Below, in pieces: positions 38,617-48,811 of a stretch of 64,000 nucleotides of DNA. Position numbers and translations under genes: made by a program. Numbering within the stretch: position 1 is the stretch's first letter; every line of letters starts with the position of its first letter. The DNA comes from Leishmania martiniquensis. Its lineage: Eukaryota; Euglenozoa; Kinetoplastea; Trypanosomatida; Trypanosomatidae. The stretch spans positions 479,501 to 543,500 of the forward strand of contig NC_090164.1 of NCBI RefSeq assembly GCF_017916325.1. The letters are read 5' to 3'. Under the pieces are notes generated by a model. It was not told the origin of the DNA. It did no database searches and worked only from the letters and a program-made list of their open reading frames with translations.

Positions 38617-40786
38617 TAGTGCCACTCTGCTGCGGCGGCAGCGGCTCCGTTTTCTTCTGCTGCGAACCTGTCTTTGCGTACACCCACACACAGTGTGGGT
38701 GCTGGTGCTTGTGTTCGTTGTACGGCCGGTGGCTGTACCCACCGCCTCCCCTCCTCTCTCTTTTCAACTCTGCGGTTCCCTGTGTACCACTCATCGACGC
38801 GGGCTTTCATCCTAAGCGGTAGTCGTGCTGTGTGTTCCTGGTACCTCTCGGCTGCGCCCTCCCCCTCCCTTCCCCAAATCGACTGGCATAACCGTCGCGT
38901 AGGGTCCAGGAACTTGGTGATCAGGGATGTAAGACCAGCAGTGTAAGTATCTCTCTCTGTGTGTGTGCGTGTGGGGCTCGTTCTGCTCGCGCCTGGGTGA
39001 GTGCCCTTCTCTTGGCGATGAGAAGCTGAGAGGGCGAACGCTTCTGTTCTTTCTTCCTCTCTTTCTCTTTGTGTGCGTGTGCGTCTGTGACGACATCTGT
39101 TTGGTGGATTAGGGTGCGGCTGCTGCCGAATGCTCACAGCTATCTGTCGCGTTGGCTCTCTTACTTAACCAACAAAGAAAAAAATGAAAGGAAACGCCCC
39201 CGAAAAGGAACCCGTCGAACGCTCACGCACGTATTGCCATAATCATCGAATCGAGCCAAAAAAACAGTCGCGACGGTGTTTCTGCGCTCGTGCGTGCGTG
39301 TGTATGTGTGCGGCGATGGGCCTCGCTGCGTCTGACTCGCGCGCTCCATCACGTTCGCCGTAGCGCAGAAGGCCTGCGGAGCAGGCGAGTCACGGGTCCG
39401 GGTACCTCTCCGCGTTGGACGGCAGAGGGCGAGAGAGGGGGTGGGATGACGGTGTGGGTGGTTGGGGGGTTGGTTGGTGGGAAAGCACGCAGAGTGGCGG
39501 CTGTACGCGTATGCCGTCTCTAAACTGCTAACAGCTTCCTCATTCATCCTTTTAACTGCTTGCGCACAGTTCACATGACGCATGCAGGCACTGGGAAGCG
39601 CGACGATGCCGCTGATGCGTCAGTAGCAGTAGCCTTTCCATGGCGAGCGGGTGGCCCTTTCTCTCTTGTGGTGACTGGCTACCACACGGGGGATGGTCAA
39701 GCGGCCCGCTACTGTGGCTCTCCCCTCCCCCTACCCCTCGCCGGTTGAAGCCTCATTTTTTTCTTCCCCACCAGGATGCGCAGTGAGTGTGGTGGGTGGA
39801 AGCTGCTGCGTCTTCACGGCTCTGCATCCGCGATGCGGCGGCGTGCACAGGCGAGGCTACTCAGAGTTACCGCTGGTGTCCCCGTGACGTCCCCTCCGCA
39901 GCGACCTCTGCGGCAGCACCAAATCTCATCTTTTTTTCCCTTCTGCTTCCTTCTCTCTATCTGTCTGTGCTTGCGCCTGTGCGACTGTACGTTGCATCGC
40001 GATGGGGCATGCACCAGAATGCATCTGTTTGCCAGCACAATCGCCATCCTACTCAAACGCGACGCCCATTAAAAAAAAACTAATCACATACGCGTAGACA
40101 CGCGTATCACGCGGTCGTGCCTCTTTCGTCGCTTCATCTTTTACTAGTTGTTGTTGTTGTTCACATCCACGACCGTGCGTCAGAGACCTATATAGCTCTA
40201 TATAATCTACGAAGCGAACAAAAACACACACCCACACACCCACACACTCTGAGAAGAAGAGCGCCACCACCACAACAGATTCCACTCTCCCTCCCTCTCT
40301 TTCTTTCTCTCGTCGTTGCACGAGTAAGGAGGTTGTGGAAGGTGCGCGCGTAGGCGAGGCAGAAGATCAGTAGAAAAAGAAGCAAACATCGAAACCACTC
40401 CGCATCGCAACGGCGCGGCCGTGGTGTTTTAGGGGTTTTCTTCGTTGCCGCTGTTGGGCAAGGATACACCGGCGATATCGTGATCAGAACAAGGAGGTCG
40501 ACAGTTGGCGCCGTTCACCTCTGAAAACTTTTTTAAAAATCCCCACTGGTGTGTGTGAGGGCTCCCTTCACACTCCGATTGCTTTTGCCGTTTTGGCGGA
40601 TTTACCGCTCCCGTCTCTCGCCATTACACAGAGAGGCAAAGCCCCCGCAGCACACACCGTCGTTGTCGCACGTGGTTTCCGTCGAAGCCAGTCGCCAGCC
40701 CGTCTCTTTCCCCTCTCTATTTCCTTCTGCATTCATAGCTCATCGCGGTTCACAGAGCCCTTTCCCCTCTCTTGGTCTCGGTCATC
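38617..40786 (+). other. Spacer between the CBP3-like and acyltransferase-family genes
   Basis: About 2.2 kb with no firm gene. It contains GT- and AC-rich runs (38955-38972, 40221-40248) and a T/C tract with CAG directly before a 98-codon ORF at 39776-40072. Several other CT tracts are present. Most is probably CBP3-like 3' UTR. Confidence 0.6.
40701..40738 (+). promoter_or_regulatory. Putative spliced-leader acceptor for the acyltransferase gene
   Basis: A CT tract is followed by TAG with AG at 40737-40738, predicting a 48-nt 5' UTR. Confidence 0.55.
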
Positions 40787-42670
40787 ATGAAGCGTATCAG
40801 CACCACCGAGCTCCGGGGCAACGTACTCCGTCTGCCTCGCCTGCCAGTCCCGCCGCTTGCAGCCACCATGGACGGGTATCGCTCAGTCTTGCGAGCGCTC
40901 TGGTCACCCGAGGTGACGGCGCCGCATCTAGCCAAACTGGACTCCTTTGTCGACTCCTCCGCCCCGGTACTGCAGCGGCATCTCGTGGACGCGGATAAGA
41001 CCGCTGCCGAGGCGGGCAAGGAGCCGTTCTCGTACGTGGAGGATATTTTGGCTCACTTGGCCCTCAGCAGCCGCTCCCCACAGGAGGTCAACATGAACGC
41101 CGGCTTTGTTCTGCAGCAGGACGTCATCGGGGGGGATAGAACACAGGCCGGAGTAGCCTCAGCCCTCACCTACGGCATCGCGTGCTGGATCCAGGAGGTT
41201 CGGACGAACGGGCTCTCCGTCTCAGCTGACCCGGCCGCGCAGTACGACGTGTCGCCGCTCCTTACCGAGTTCGGCCGCAGCCTCGTTCCTTCCAAGGAGA
41301 CTGATAGGCTGCACACCACACCCCTAGAGAAGCTCAGCCACATCATCGTGCTACACGATGGCCATCCTTACATGGTCCGTGTCTTTGATGAGCACCAGCG
41401 CGTGCTCGACCGAAAATTGATTCAAAAAGCCTTCGAGCTGATTCTCACCATCACCCCTGACCAGGACAATACGTCTCCCGTGTCAGTGCTGACAGCTGGT
41501 AGTCGCGCTGTGTGGGGCCAAGCCTATGAGGAGCTGCTTAGGACCCCCGAGAACGCCGAGGTGCTGCGCCTCTTTCAGGAGAGCATCCTGGTGGTCTGCC
41601 TCGACAGCATGAAATGGGGCAATGATGAGAGTCTGGCGGAGGCCTCGGCCCTTCACGGCAGCAAAGAGGAGCTGGAGAACCGCTGGTACGACAAACATCA
41701 GATGATCGTCTCTGAGGACGGGCAGGTGGCGTTCAACTGCGATACAACAGCGAGCGACCGTGTGCACTGGGCCAAGTGGATAGGGGACGTACTTTCTATC
41801 CTCAAGGAGAGGGGTGTTGGCGGGGTGTCGACGGAGGCCATCGACGGCTCTGCCGTGAGCAGTATCGTGCGCCACTTGAGCGTGACATACGGCAAGTCCT
41901 TCGTCTCGCACATTCGTGCGGCACGTCAGGAGGCATTAGCGATTGTGACGGAGACCGAGGTGCACTCCATTCAGATACCCTATGGCAAGGCGCAGCTGTC
42001 GGCGCTGAAGGTGAACGCGGATGCCTTTCTGCAGATGTGCCTGCAGTTGGCCGTGTACAAGATGCGCAACAAGCTCTGCAGCATAACAGAAGTGTGCAGC
42101 ACCGCCAGCTTCTTTCACGGCTCAACGGAGCTGATGCATACAGCGTCGGAGGAGATGCGGACGCTGGCCAAAAGCCTTGCACAGTATCAACAAGACGGCG
42201 AGGTCGCGGCGGCGCTGGACACGAATGGCAAAGAAAAGATTGCAAAGCTCATCCGCGCCACGAGCGACCGACACGTCGCCCTCGCCGCTGCCGCATCGCG
42301 TGGCGAGGGGTGCGGCCGCCACCTTATGGCTCTACGCCACATTGCGCGGATCAACGGCGACAAGGCCGCGCTTGCCTTCTTTGAAGATGACCTGTTTCTA
42401 AAGACAAGCACGCCGGTGCTGAGCACCAGCGAGTTTAGCCAGCCGTGGCTCCGGTACTACACCTTAGGCCCCATGCAAAGCAACGGCTACGGCCTCGGGT
42501 ACGTGATTGATGAGCAGGAGGTGCGCGTTTCCCTCTCCGCCTTTACGAACAGTCCGGCAACGAACGTGGCGGACTTGAAGGCAGCTCTGCTGCTTTCATG
42601 TAACACCCTTTACGCGCTGCTCGGGGGCGTGCCCACCACGCGCCTGACTTCCGCGACAGCCTCGAAGTGA
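40787..42670 (+). CDS. Carnitine/choline acyltransferase family protein, probable loss of catalytic His (627 aa)
   Basis: The family moves acyl groups between CoA and carnitine or choline. The start is the ATG at 40787; upstream only a TTG is in frame. Family hallmarks are present: the entry motif LPRLPVPPLAATMDGY, RWYDKHQMIVSEDG before the active site, DAFLQMCLQLAVYKMRNKLC, STELMHTAS in place of GRTE.IRS, the substrate-binding LSTSEF (STS at 546-548), and GYGLGYVI with SAF near the end. The catalytic His normally follows Tyr/Phe-Glu in [YF]EH. Here the aligned segment reads VAFNCDTTAS, placing Asp319 at the His position and Cys318 at the Glu position. A His at 327 is eight residues on and is unlikely to substitute. 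The protein may be a pseudoenzyme or a binding protein. The N-terminus could be a mitochondrial presequence; no C-terminal SKL-type peroxisomal signal is seen. Confidence 0.85.
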   Translation: MKRISTTELRGNVLRLPRLPVPPLAATMDGYRSVLRALWSPEVTAPHLAKLDSFVDSSAPVLQRHLVDADKTAAEAGKEPFSYVEDILAHLALSSRSPQEVNMNAGFVLQQDVIGGDRTQAGVASALTYGIACWIQEVRTNGLSVSADPAAQYDVSPLLTEFGRSLVPSKETDRLHTTPLEKLSHIIVLHDGHPYMVRVFDEHQRVLDRKLIQKAFELILTITPDQDNTSPVSVLTAGSRAVWGQAYEELLRTPENAEVLRLFQESILVVCLDSMKWGNDESLAEASALHGSKEELENRWYDKHQMIVSEDGQVAFNCDTTASDRVHWAKWIGDVLSILKERGVGGVSTEAIDGSAVSSIVRHLSVTYGKSFVSHIRAARQEALAIVTETEVHSIQIPYGKAQLSALKVNADAFLQMCLQLAVYKMRNKLCSITEVCSTASFFHGSTELMHTASEEMRTLAKSLAQYQQDGEVAAALDTNGKEKIAKLIRATSDRHVALAAAASRGEGCGRHLMALRHIARINGDKAALAFFEDDLFLKTSTPVLSTSEFSQPWLRYYTLGPMQSNGYGLGYVIDEQEVRVSLSAFTNSPATNVADLKAALLLSCNTLYALLGGVPTTRLTSATASK

Positions 42671-44264
42671 CCGCATGGCGAAAAGAGCTGCGCGATGGGG
42701 AGAGGCTGTCGCCACGCATGCGAGAAAGAGGGACAGCGCATCCCATCATGGCAGCGCCACTACTCCCCCCCTCCCTCCCCCCACCACGCAGAAATTCGGC
42801 CAGCACAACGAGTGGCGATGCAAATTTTTTTTCCTCTTTCGCGCTGCCGTCTGCTCGCCACCAGCTTCCCCTGTGCGTTGTTCAGGACCTCCCCTCCCCT
42901 CTCTACACCCGCCAATTTCGCTCTCACTTGGCGTTTTTTTTTTCTGTGTTGGCCAGCGCCTTTGCTTGCAGCGAAAGCTTCTACCCATGGAGGACACAGG
43001 CACAGACACAGTTTCTCTCCCTTCCCCTCCTGATTGCACTTACTGACGCCCAGAAAAAGAAAAAAAAGAGCAGAGATAAAAAAGGGTCGAAAGCAGCGGA
43101 AACGAAGGGCAAACGAGCAACAGAAGCGGCAACAACAAAGAAAAAAACTGCCTTCCGGAAGTAGACCTGCACTTTTATGCCCTTGGGGGGAGGGGAGCGC
43201 TGCACAGTGTGCCTTGACTGAGCAAAAAAGAACTGAGCCATCTTCCTCTCCTCCTGCTGTGAGGATGGCTCGGCGCTTCCGCTGACTCTCCTCCTTGCCT
43301 TGGTTGCCACTGCTGCTGATATCACAGTCTCACTCTTTTTTCTTTCCTTAACTTCGTTATTGCGGTCTTCCATTTTTAGTTTTTCTATTTTTCTCCCCCT
43401 TTCTCGAGCTCCTTTGTTGTGGTCGGGTAGCCAGGAGCCTTGAAGGGTTCGCTCACGAGGGAGAGGGAGAGGGAGGCTGGCAAAGGGGTGCAGCATCTGT
43501 GTCTTGCTCTCTCTTTCTCTCTCTCGCGCGCGCACTTTTTTCCCCTTCGGATGTGAGGGGGAGAGGAGGAGGAGGGCTCCTTGTGGAATGCAGAGCAGCA
43601 GAGAGGGCACCTGCTCTTCTCTGCTTGCGTGGTTTTTTCCCCTTTCTTGGTGTGTGTGTGCTGTGTTGGTGGTCTTTTTAAATTTTGGTCGTCTCGCCTG
43701 CTGTTGGGTCTCCCTATTCACTGTCAGCCCCATTTTTGCTGTCTGTCATGGCTCACTCACCGATGGGTGAGACTGGGGTACGCTGCATGTGCGGCTCACT
43801 GAAGTCGGTGTCTCGAAGAATTACCGATGGGTAAAGGGAAATGAAGAGGGAGGGGTCCGCTGGTGTTCGGCTATTTGGGATGGGGCGCGCGTGCGCGGCG
43901 AGCATCGGGTCGTTAGGCCACACAGCAAAGCTTTGGTCGAGCGAAAGCCCAGTGAGAGGCGGGAGTGGAGGAGGAGGAGGGCACAAAGACTTTTTTTTGA
44001 GCCGCTTCTCCTGAACCAAAGCCGTTTTTGGCCGCGGAAGACGACGCGGTGTGTCATCGATGGCGCGTGTGTTGCGGCTGCGTCTCGCTCCAAGGTTGCG
44101 CTGGCATCTTCTGTCGCTGCTGCTGCTGGTGCTTGCGTATCCATTTCCGCTCACATCTCTTCTGCCCGCCACTCCCCCTCTGCCCACCTTGTTAGTCTCG
44201 GGATATTCTCTCCCTTTCGCTCTCTTTGGCTTCCTTCCTGCTGTTGCCATCCGCTCCTCAGAAC
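42671..44264 (+). other. Downstream region of the acyltransferase gene
   Basis: About 1.6 kb up to repeat copy B with no credible ORF. A/G-rich stretches at 43050-43150 flank CT-rich ones. Probably 3' UTR plus intergenic sequence. Confidence 0.6.
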
Positions 44265-44734
44265 GGGGAAGGGGTAAAGGCACTCCCCTCAGCGCGTGTG
44301 GGCGTCCCTCAGGCTCCGATGTCGCACTCTGTATGCGGGGCAAGCCCGTCAGTCAGCCCCCCTCCCCCCTCCCCTCCCTCTCTCCCGTCATGCCCTGCTA
44401 ATACCGACACGCTGCTGGTGAGGGACACGGGGTCCAGTGTCCACGGCGTAGGGAGCGTCGGAGTGATGCATCGCTACGCATGCCTGCGGTCGTGCCATGG
44501 ACGGTGCTGAGCCGGAGCGACATGCGGCAGTGAAGGCGGTTGCACCATCTGCATGATGGGCAGAGCCTTAGCCTTGCTCGAATACATCTCATCCGGCCCT
44601 CACTGTCTGCTGTCGCGGGGTAGGTAGGTGGGCGGTAGGCCTGATCCATTCCGAGGGGTGCGTGACTTGGTGACCTGCGAGGCGGGTGGGGCCCTGCGCA
44701 GCTGAAGTGGTGGATAAGGGGAGGCTAGAGCCGG
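44265..44734. mobile_element. 470-bp SIDER-like intergenic repeat, copy B
   Basis: No mismatch or gap was found against 25211-25680, in the same orientation and offset by exactly 19,054 bp. Flanking sequence differs immediately on both sides, so the boundaries are sharp (GGGGAAGGGG at the left, GAGCCGG at the right). It lies ~1.6 kb after the acyltransferase stop, as copy A lies ~1.3 kb after the HSP100 stop. Confidence 0.75.
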
Positions 44735-45820
44735 GGGCTCTTTTTCCTTGTAGTTCACCGTTTTTTCGTATGGAGTGTATTTTTTTTTCCAGTCCGTGTG
44801 TCCTCGTGGTGCTGTCGTTTGTGTTGTCCGTGGCCCTCTCTCTTTCTCGTAGCCAATCGCTGTTGCCTCTCTCTTAGCCAGTGCGAAGGGGGAGGCAGGG
44901 GGAGGTGGACTCCGTGTTGCCCTTTCCTGCCTTCTTCCCGCCTGTTGCGGTTGCTTCTATTTTTTTCTTTTTTCTTAGGAAACACGCGGTGCATCTTGGG
45001 TGAGGTCCCCCCTCCCTGCCTTCCCCCCTCTCCTTCCTACGCACACAGATACGCAGATGAGAGACACGTGAACACATAAACGCGAAGAGAAGATGCGAGA
45101 GGGCAAGCGAAAGAAAAGAAGGCACGCAACGAGGGCTCAGATCACTCGGCTGCCTGGCAGTGCGCATGCACGCACATGGGCGCACGCCGGCCATTTCCAA
45201 TGGCCTCCCTCATGTGACCCTCGCGTCCTTGCACGGGCTACGGGAGAGGCGCTGCTCCTGCGAGGTTTTGGGCCATCCTGCCCCGGCAGGCACATACGTT
45301 CCCCATGCGCTCCCCTTCACCATATGTTCACCCCGCTCGCCTCCGGTGCACCTTCGACTCCTCGTGTGCGGCTTTGACGTGGCCGACCTCCTCTTGCATT
45401 CGCCGCCTACGCTCACCCGCTCCTTCCCACCATCATCACCCCTCATGGCAACGCGTCCATGCCACGCGAGTGAGGGAGCCTAATCTTCCGCACATGCCCT
45501 TTGTGAAACGGTACCAAGAAGACAGAGAACCCACGAACGCACACCTGCGCGGGCGCTTCGTAACTGTTTCCTCTCTATAACTGACGCTGCTCGGCTGGTG
45601 AGGTTTTGGCACCACACAGCACCATCTTTTCTTTCCCTTTTTTTCGCACGCTCACTCCGACCTCTTTGCAGTAAAAGGCGCTGTCTTTCCTATTGTGGCG
45701 CGCCTCTCTCTCTCCCTCTTTTACTGTGCCTGTTTTTCGTTTTTTTTTGCGTGTGCATGACGTATTTCTCTCTCTTTCTCGAATGAGTCGGTCGCATGCC
45801 TCTCGCTAATCAAGTTAAAG
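44735..45820 (+). other. Spacer between repeat copy B and the RPC34 gene
   Basis: About 1.1 kb, mostly pyrimidine-rich, with no supported ORF. It ends in the acceptor region of the RPC34 gene. Confidence 0.65.
45764..45787 (+). promoter_or_regulatory. Putative spliced-leader acceptor for the RPC34 gene
   Basis: A CT tract (45764-45780) is followed by AG at 45786-45787, predicting a 33-nt 5' UTR. Stronger T-rich tracts lie just upstream (45730-45750). Confidence 0.5.
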
Positions 45821-47167
45821 ATGTCTTCCTCGCCTTCTATGACCGTGGAGCAGCGCATCCTGCACCGACTCTCGACAAGCGCCGAAGAAGCCGTCCCGTA
45901 TGAGCGTCTAAAGAAGGAGCTGCAACTCGGCTCCAGCGGTGGTGAGGGAGCCGTGCGGCGCCTCATGGAGCAGAATCGTGTGCGCCTGCGTCGAGGCAAC
46001 GGCGCCGATGCACAAATATATATCTCCATTGTAAACGACATAAACGAGAACCTATCTTTAGTTCTTGACGCGGTGCGCGCAAGCGGGTCGAGCGGGATAG
46101 ATCAGTCACAGCTGCTAGGCAAGGTGCGGATGCCCAAGACAGAGCTCGGCAAGGCTCTCGCAGCGCTCACGGCAAAGAACCTTATCAAGGAGCACCGCTC
46201 TTTCACGAACCGTGCGAAGCGTATCTACACCCTCTTCAATATTGACCCGTCGTCGAGCATCACCGGGGGCGCTATGTACTGCGGCGAAGAGCTCGATGTC
46301 GCGTTTGTGGATGAGTGGCGTAGGGAGCTGACGCGGTTCGTGTCGGCGCGACGAATGGTGAGCTTCGACCAAATGAAGCGCCATGTCGAGGCGGTACAGA
46401 GCGCTGGCCGCGGCCACGGCCCTGGAACGGCTCTTTCCACCTCAGGGCACGTGCCGAATCATCTGCCCGGAGCATCTTCTCAGCCGCACAACTTGCCCGT
46501 TGTTTTCACGATGATCGACTCAGCGCCGCAGCGGCCTGCCGTCGGCGGTGTGTCGTCGTCAGCGTCTGGCGCAGCATCGGCAAGTAGCAGCTACACTTTT
46601 CTAGCGAAGCAGCTCTCCGACCTGGACCTGCGGACCCTCGTGCACACCCTCGTCCTCGACGGCGTACTGGAGATGCTTATTCCCGCTACCACTGAAGGGG
46701 TAAGCACTCCTCAGTACCAGCTCGCGTGCGGCCAGAGCGTGATGCGGCACTTCACCGCGCAGGCACGGCGCCCTCGTCAACGATCCTTGCCGACCGGCGT
46801 TGAGGGACCGGCGCTGCAACGCGCGCGTCAAGAGGGTGACTTGTCTCTGGGATTATCTACGCATCTCTCAACTGCTCCGTCGTCCTCGCCGTCGACGAAT
46901 GCCTTTGGTGCCGCAAGCGGGCTCGTTCCCGATATCGAGAGCGACGGACCAAGCTGCAGCATCATGGAGGCTCTGCTTCAGTCCAGCCTCTGGGAGCCGG
47001 CGCCCGTCTCGCAGCCTTCTGCAAAGGATGCTCTAGACGGCTGGTCGTACATGCCGGCTGTGGGTTTTCCCTGCCTCGGGTGCCCTCTCCTGGAGCAGTG
47101 CTCCGCTTCGTGCCGAGGCGTGGTGAATCCGAAAAGCTGCGCCTACCTAAAAGACTGGCTAAGTTGA
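45821..47167 (+). CDS. RNA polymerase III subunit RPC34/RPC6-like (448 aa)
   Basis: RPC34 (human RPC6/POLR3F) is part of the Pol III-specific trimer that opens promoter DNA for tRNA, 5S and other small RNA genes in the nucleus. Tandem winged-helix domains fill the first half. The second contains SGIDQSQLLGKVRMPKTELG and LTAKNLIKEHRSFTNRAKR-IYTLFNIDP followed by the family signature SSSITGGAMY and a segment ending DEWRRELTRFV. A Ser/Ala/Pro-rich insert lies at ~200-265 and another low-complexity stretch at ~345-390. The C-terminus keeps the family's Cys-rich Fe-S-type motif, CLGCPLLEQCSASC with a fifth Cys in SCAYLKDWL. It is longer than the usual ~315-residue homologues because of the two inserts. 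The ATG at 45821 directly follows a good acceptor. Confidence 0.9.
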   Translation: MSSSPSMTVEQRILHRLSTSAEEAVPYERLKKELQLGSSGGEGAVRRLMEQNRVRLRRGNGADAQIYISIVNDINENLSLVLDAVRASGSSGIDQSQLLGKVRMPKTELGKALAALTAKNLIKEHRSFTNRAKRIYTLFNIDPSSSITGGAMYCGEELDVAFVDEWRRELTRFVSARRMVSFDQMKRHVEAVQSAGRGHGPGTALSTSGHVPNHLPGASSQPHNLPVVFTMIDSAPQRPAVGGVSSSASGAASASSSYTFLAKQLSDLDLRTLVHTLVLDGVLEMLIPATTEGVSTPQYQLACGQSVMRHFTAQARRPRQRSLPTGVEGPALQRARQEGDLSLGLSTHLSTAPSSSPSTNAFGAASGLVPDIESDGPSCSIMEALLQSSLWEPAPVSQPSAKDALDGWSYMPAVGFPCLGCPLLEQCSASCRGVVNPKSCAYLKDWLS

Positions 47168-48811
47168 CTCCTGGAGGCAACCACAGGGGTTGCGAAAAAC
47201 AAAAGGAATTCAAGCGTCTCATCAAGCAGCAGCCTCGTTGTAGCCTTCGCGGCAGTGAGTGAGGAGTCAGGAGGCTCCCGCAGCGATGAAAAGTAGGGGG
47301 CGTTCATGTTGTTGCTGGCGGTGAGGGGAGGGAAAGCGGGAGAGTAGGAGGAGGGGGGAGGTACGGACTGGGTGCGTGTGAACCCTTTCCCCCTTCGTAG
47401 CGCTTTACTTGGGCGGAAGTATGCACCCATACACACCACCTCGACAGGGATGAGGAGAGGGGCGCGCTTGCAGTGGACTCTCTCGCCGCCCCTCTCCTCA
47501 CCTCTCTCTCCTCCTCAGCGGGGGCGCTCTGTTGTGCCTTCACAACGCACCTCTCTCCTGCGTCGGCGTGTTTTGCTCTGTGCTTTCAGGCGCGCCAAGG
47601 CAATAACTGTGCCCGACGCACGAAGGGTTTATGGCGCTCAACGGACACCGTTGCGGAGGTCAGAACAGAGGGTCATGCGAATGGTGGGGGAGGGGCGGGT
47701 GGGGGCGTGACGGTGTGAGACACCGGAAGAACAGAATGGGGTCATCCTCCCTCCCTCCCTTCCCCCTCTCTCATTCGCCGGCTACACGCGTCTGACTATC
47801 GTGCAGCTTCTCCCGCCTTTGCGTGAGTAAATCAGTCGAGGAAGCATCAACTGCAAAACAGCAGCCAACGCGTCGGAGGGTGATCGTACAGATGGGGCGG
47901 ACGACACCTTCGTGGGTGGTGTTGACGAGGAAGCACAGATTGCCTCAATCTCGTCCTCCGAGGTAACAACGCGCAAGTGAAACCAACGACGAAAGAAGAA
48001 AAGAACTGTGCCCCCCCTCCCTAAAGCTCGCGACAATATGGGGGGAGTTAGGAGCTTAGGAATGGGCGAGAGGGGAAGGAGGAGAGTGAGACGTGAATAT
48101 TTCCGCTACTGTACCTCTCGGTACGACAGAGGGAGCTGGTGCAGGCCACGCAGGAGGGGGACACGCCTCTGCGGCCCTGCAGCAGTCCCATAGTAGTGGC
48201 CATTCGCTCCCTCGAGCACTTTCGGCTCCTTTTGTCATGCGCAGATGTGTACTCATATTTGCGTGTATATATTTTTCATCCGTTGACTCCTCTCATCCTC
48301 TCCGGAATCTCCGCTTGGCTCATTTCTCTTTTTGTTTTCTGCTCCCCCCTGCGTGCGCCACTTCATCGCCCTCTTCCCCTCATCCGCTCACTCACGTGCC
48401 TCGGCAGAGAGGTGTCGATGCCCAGAGGACGTTGGCATGACGAGGCCCCCGTCCTCTGGTTAGGCGGCAAGCAGCACAGCAACAAAGAGCAAGCGACAAA
48501 GAAAGTATCATCTTCCGTTCTCTGTGGTCGGCGCTGTGCGTGGAGGTGAAGCGCGGCCCTGGCCCCTTATACCGGCTTAGGAACTCTTGCATGCCCTGTG
48601 AGAGAGGAGGTCGGTGACAGTGGACCTACAGAATTCATTTGAGGGACGCGCAGAGAGAGGGTGCGTATGAGCGAAAAGAGGTTACGCGATCCAACGTGAA
48701 CGGGCGCACGCACGAAGATCGAGAGGGCCATCTGTGCTCTTTTGGCTTTCTTTCTCTTACCTCCATAAGGATCCACACGGTCTTGCTGCTGCTGTTGTTA
48801 CGGGGAGCGCT
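47168..48811 (+). other. Spacer between the RPC34 and Aurora-like kinase genes
   Basis: About 1.6 kb with no supported ORF. It contains CT-rich stretches near 47480-47520 and 47745-47775 and sequence of mixed composition around 47820-48100. Confidence 0.65.
48738..48769 (+). promoter_or_regulatory. Putative spliced-leader acceptor for the Aurora-like kinase gene
   Basis: A pyrimidine tract (48738-48764) is followed by AG at 48768-48769. The kinase frame is open across it only from a GTG, so the ATG at 48812, 42 nt downstream of the AG, is the likely start. Confidence 0.55.

Noticed and set aside
42981..43733. 250-codon minus-strand ORF rich in Arg/Lys/Glu
   Set aside because: It is the complement of pyrimidine-rich UTR sequence; composition alone explains it.
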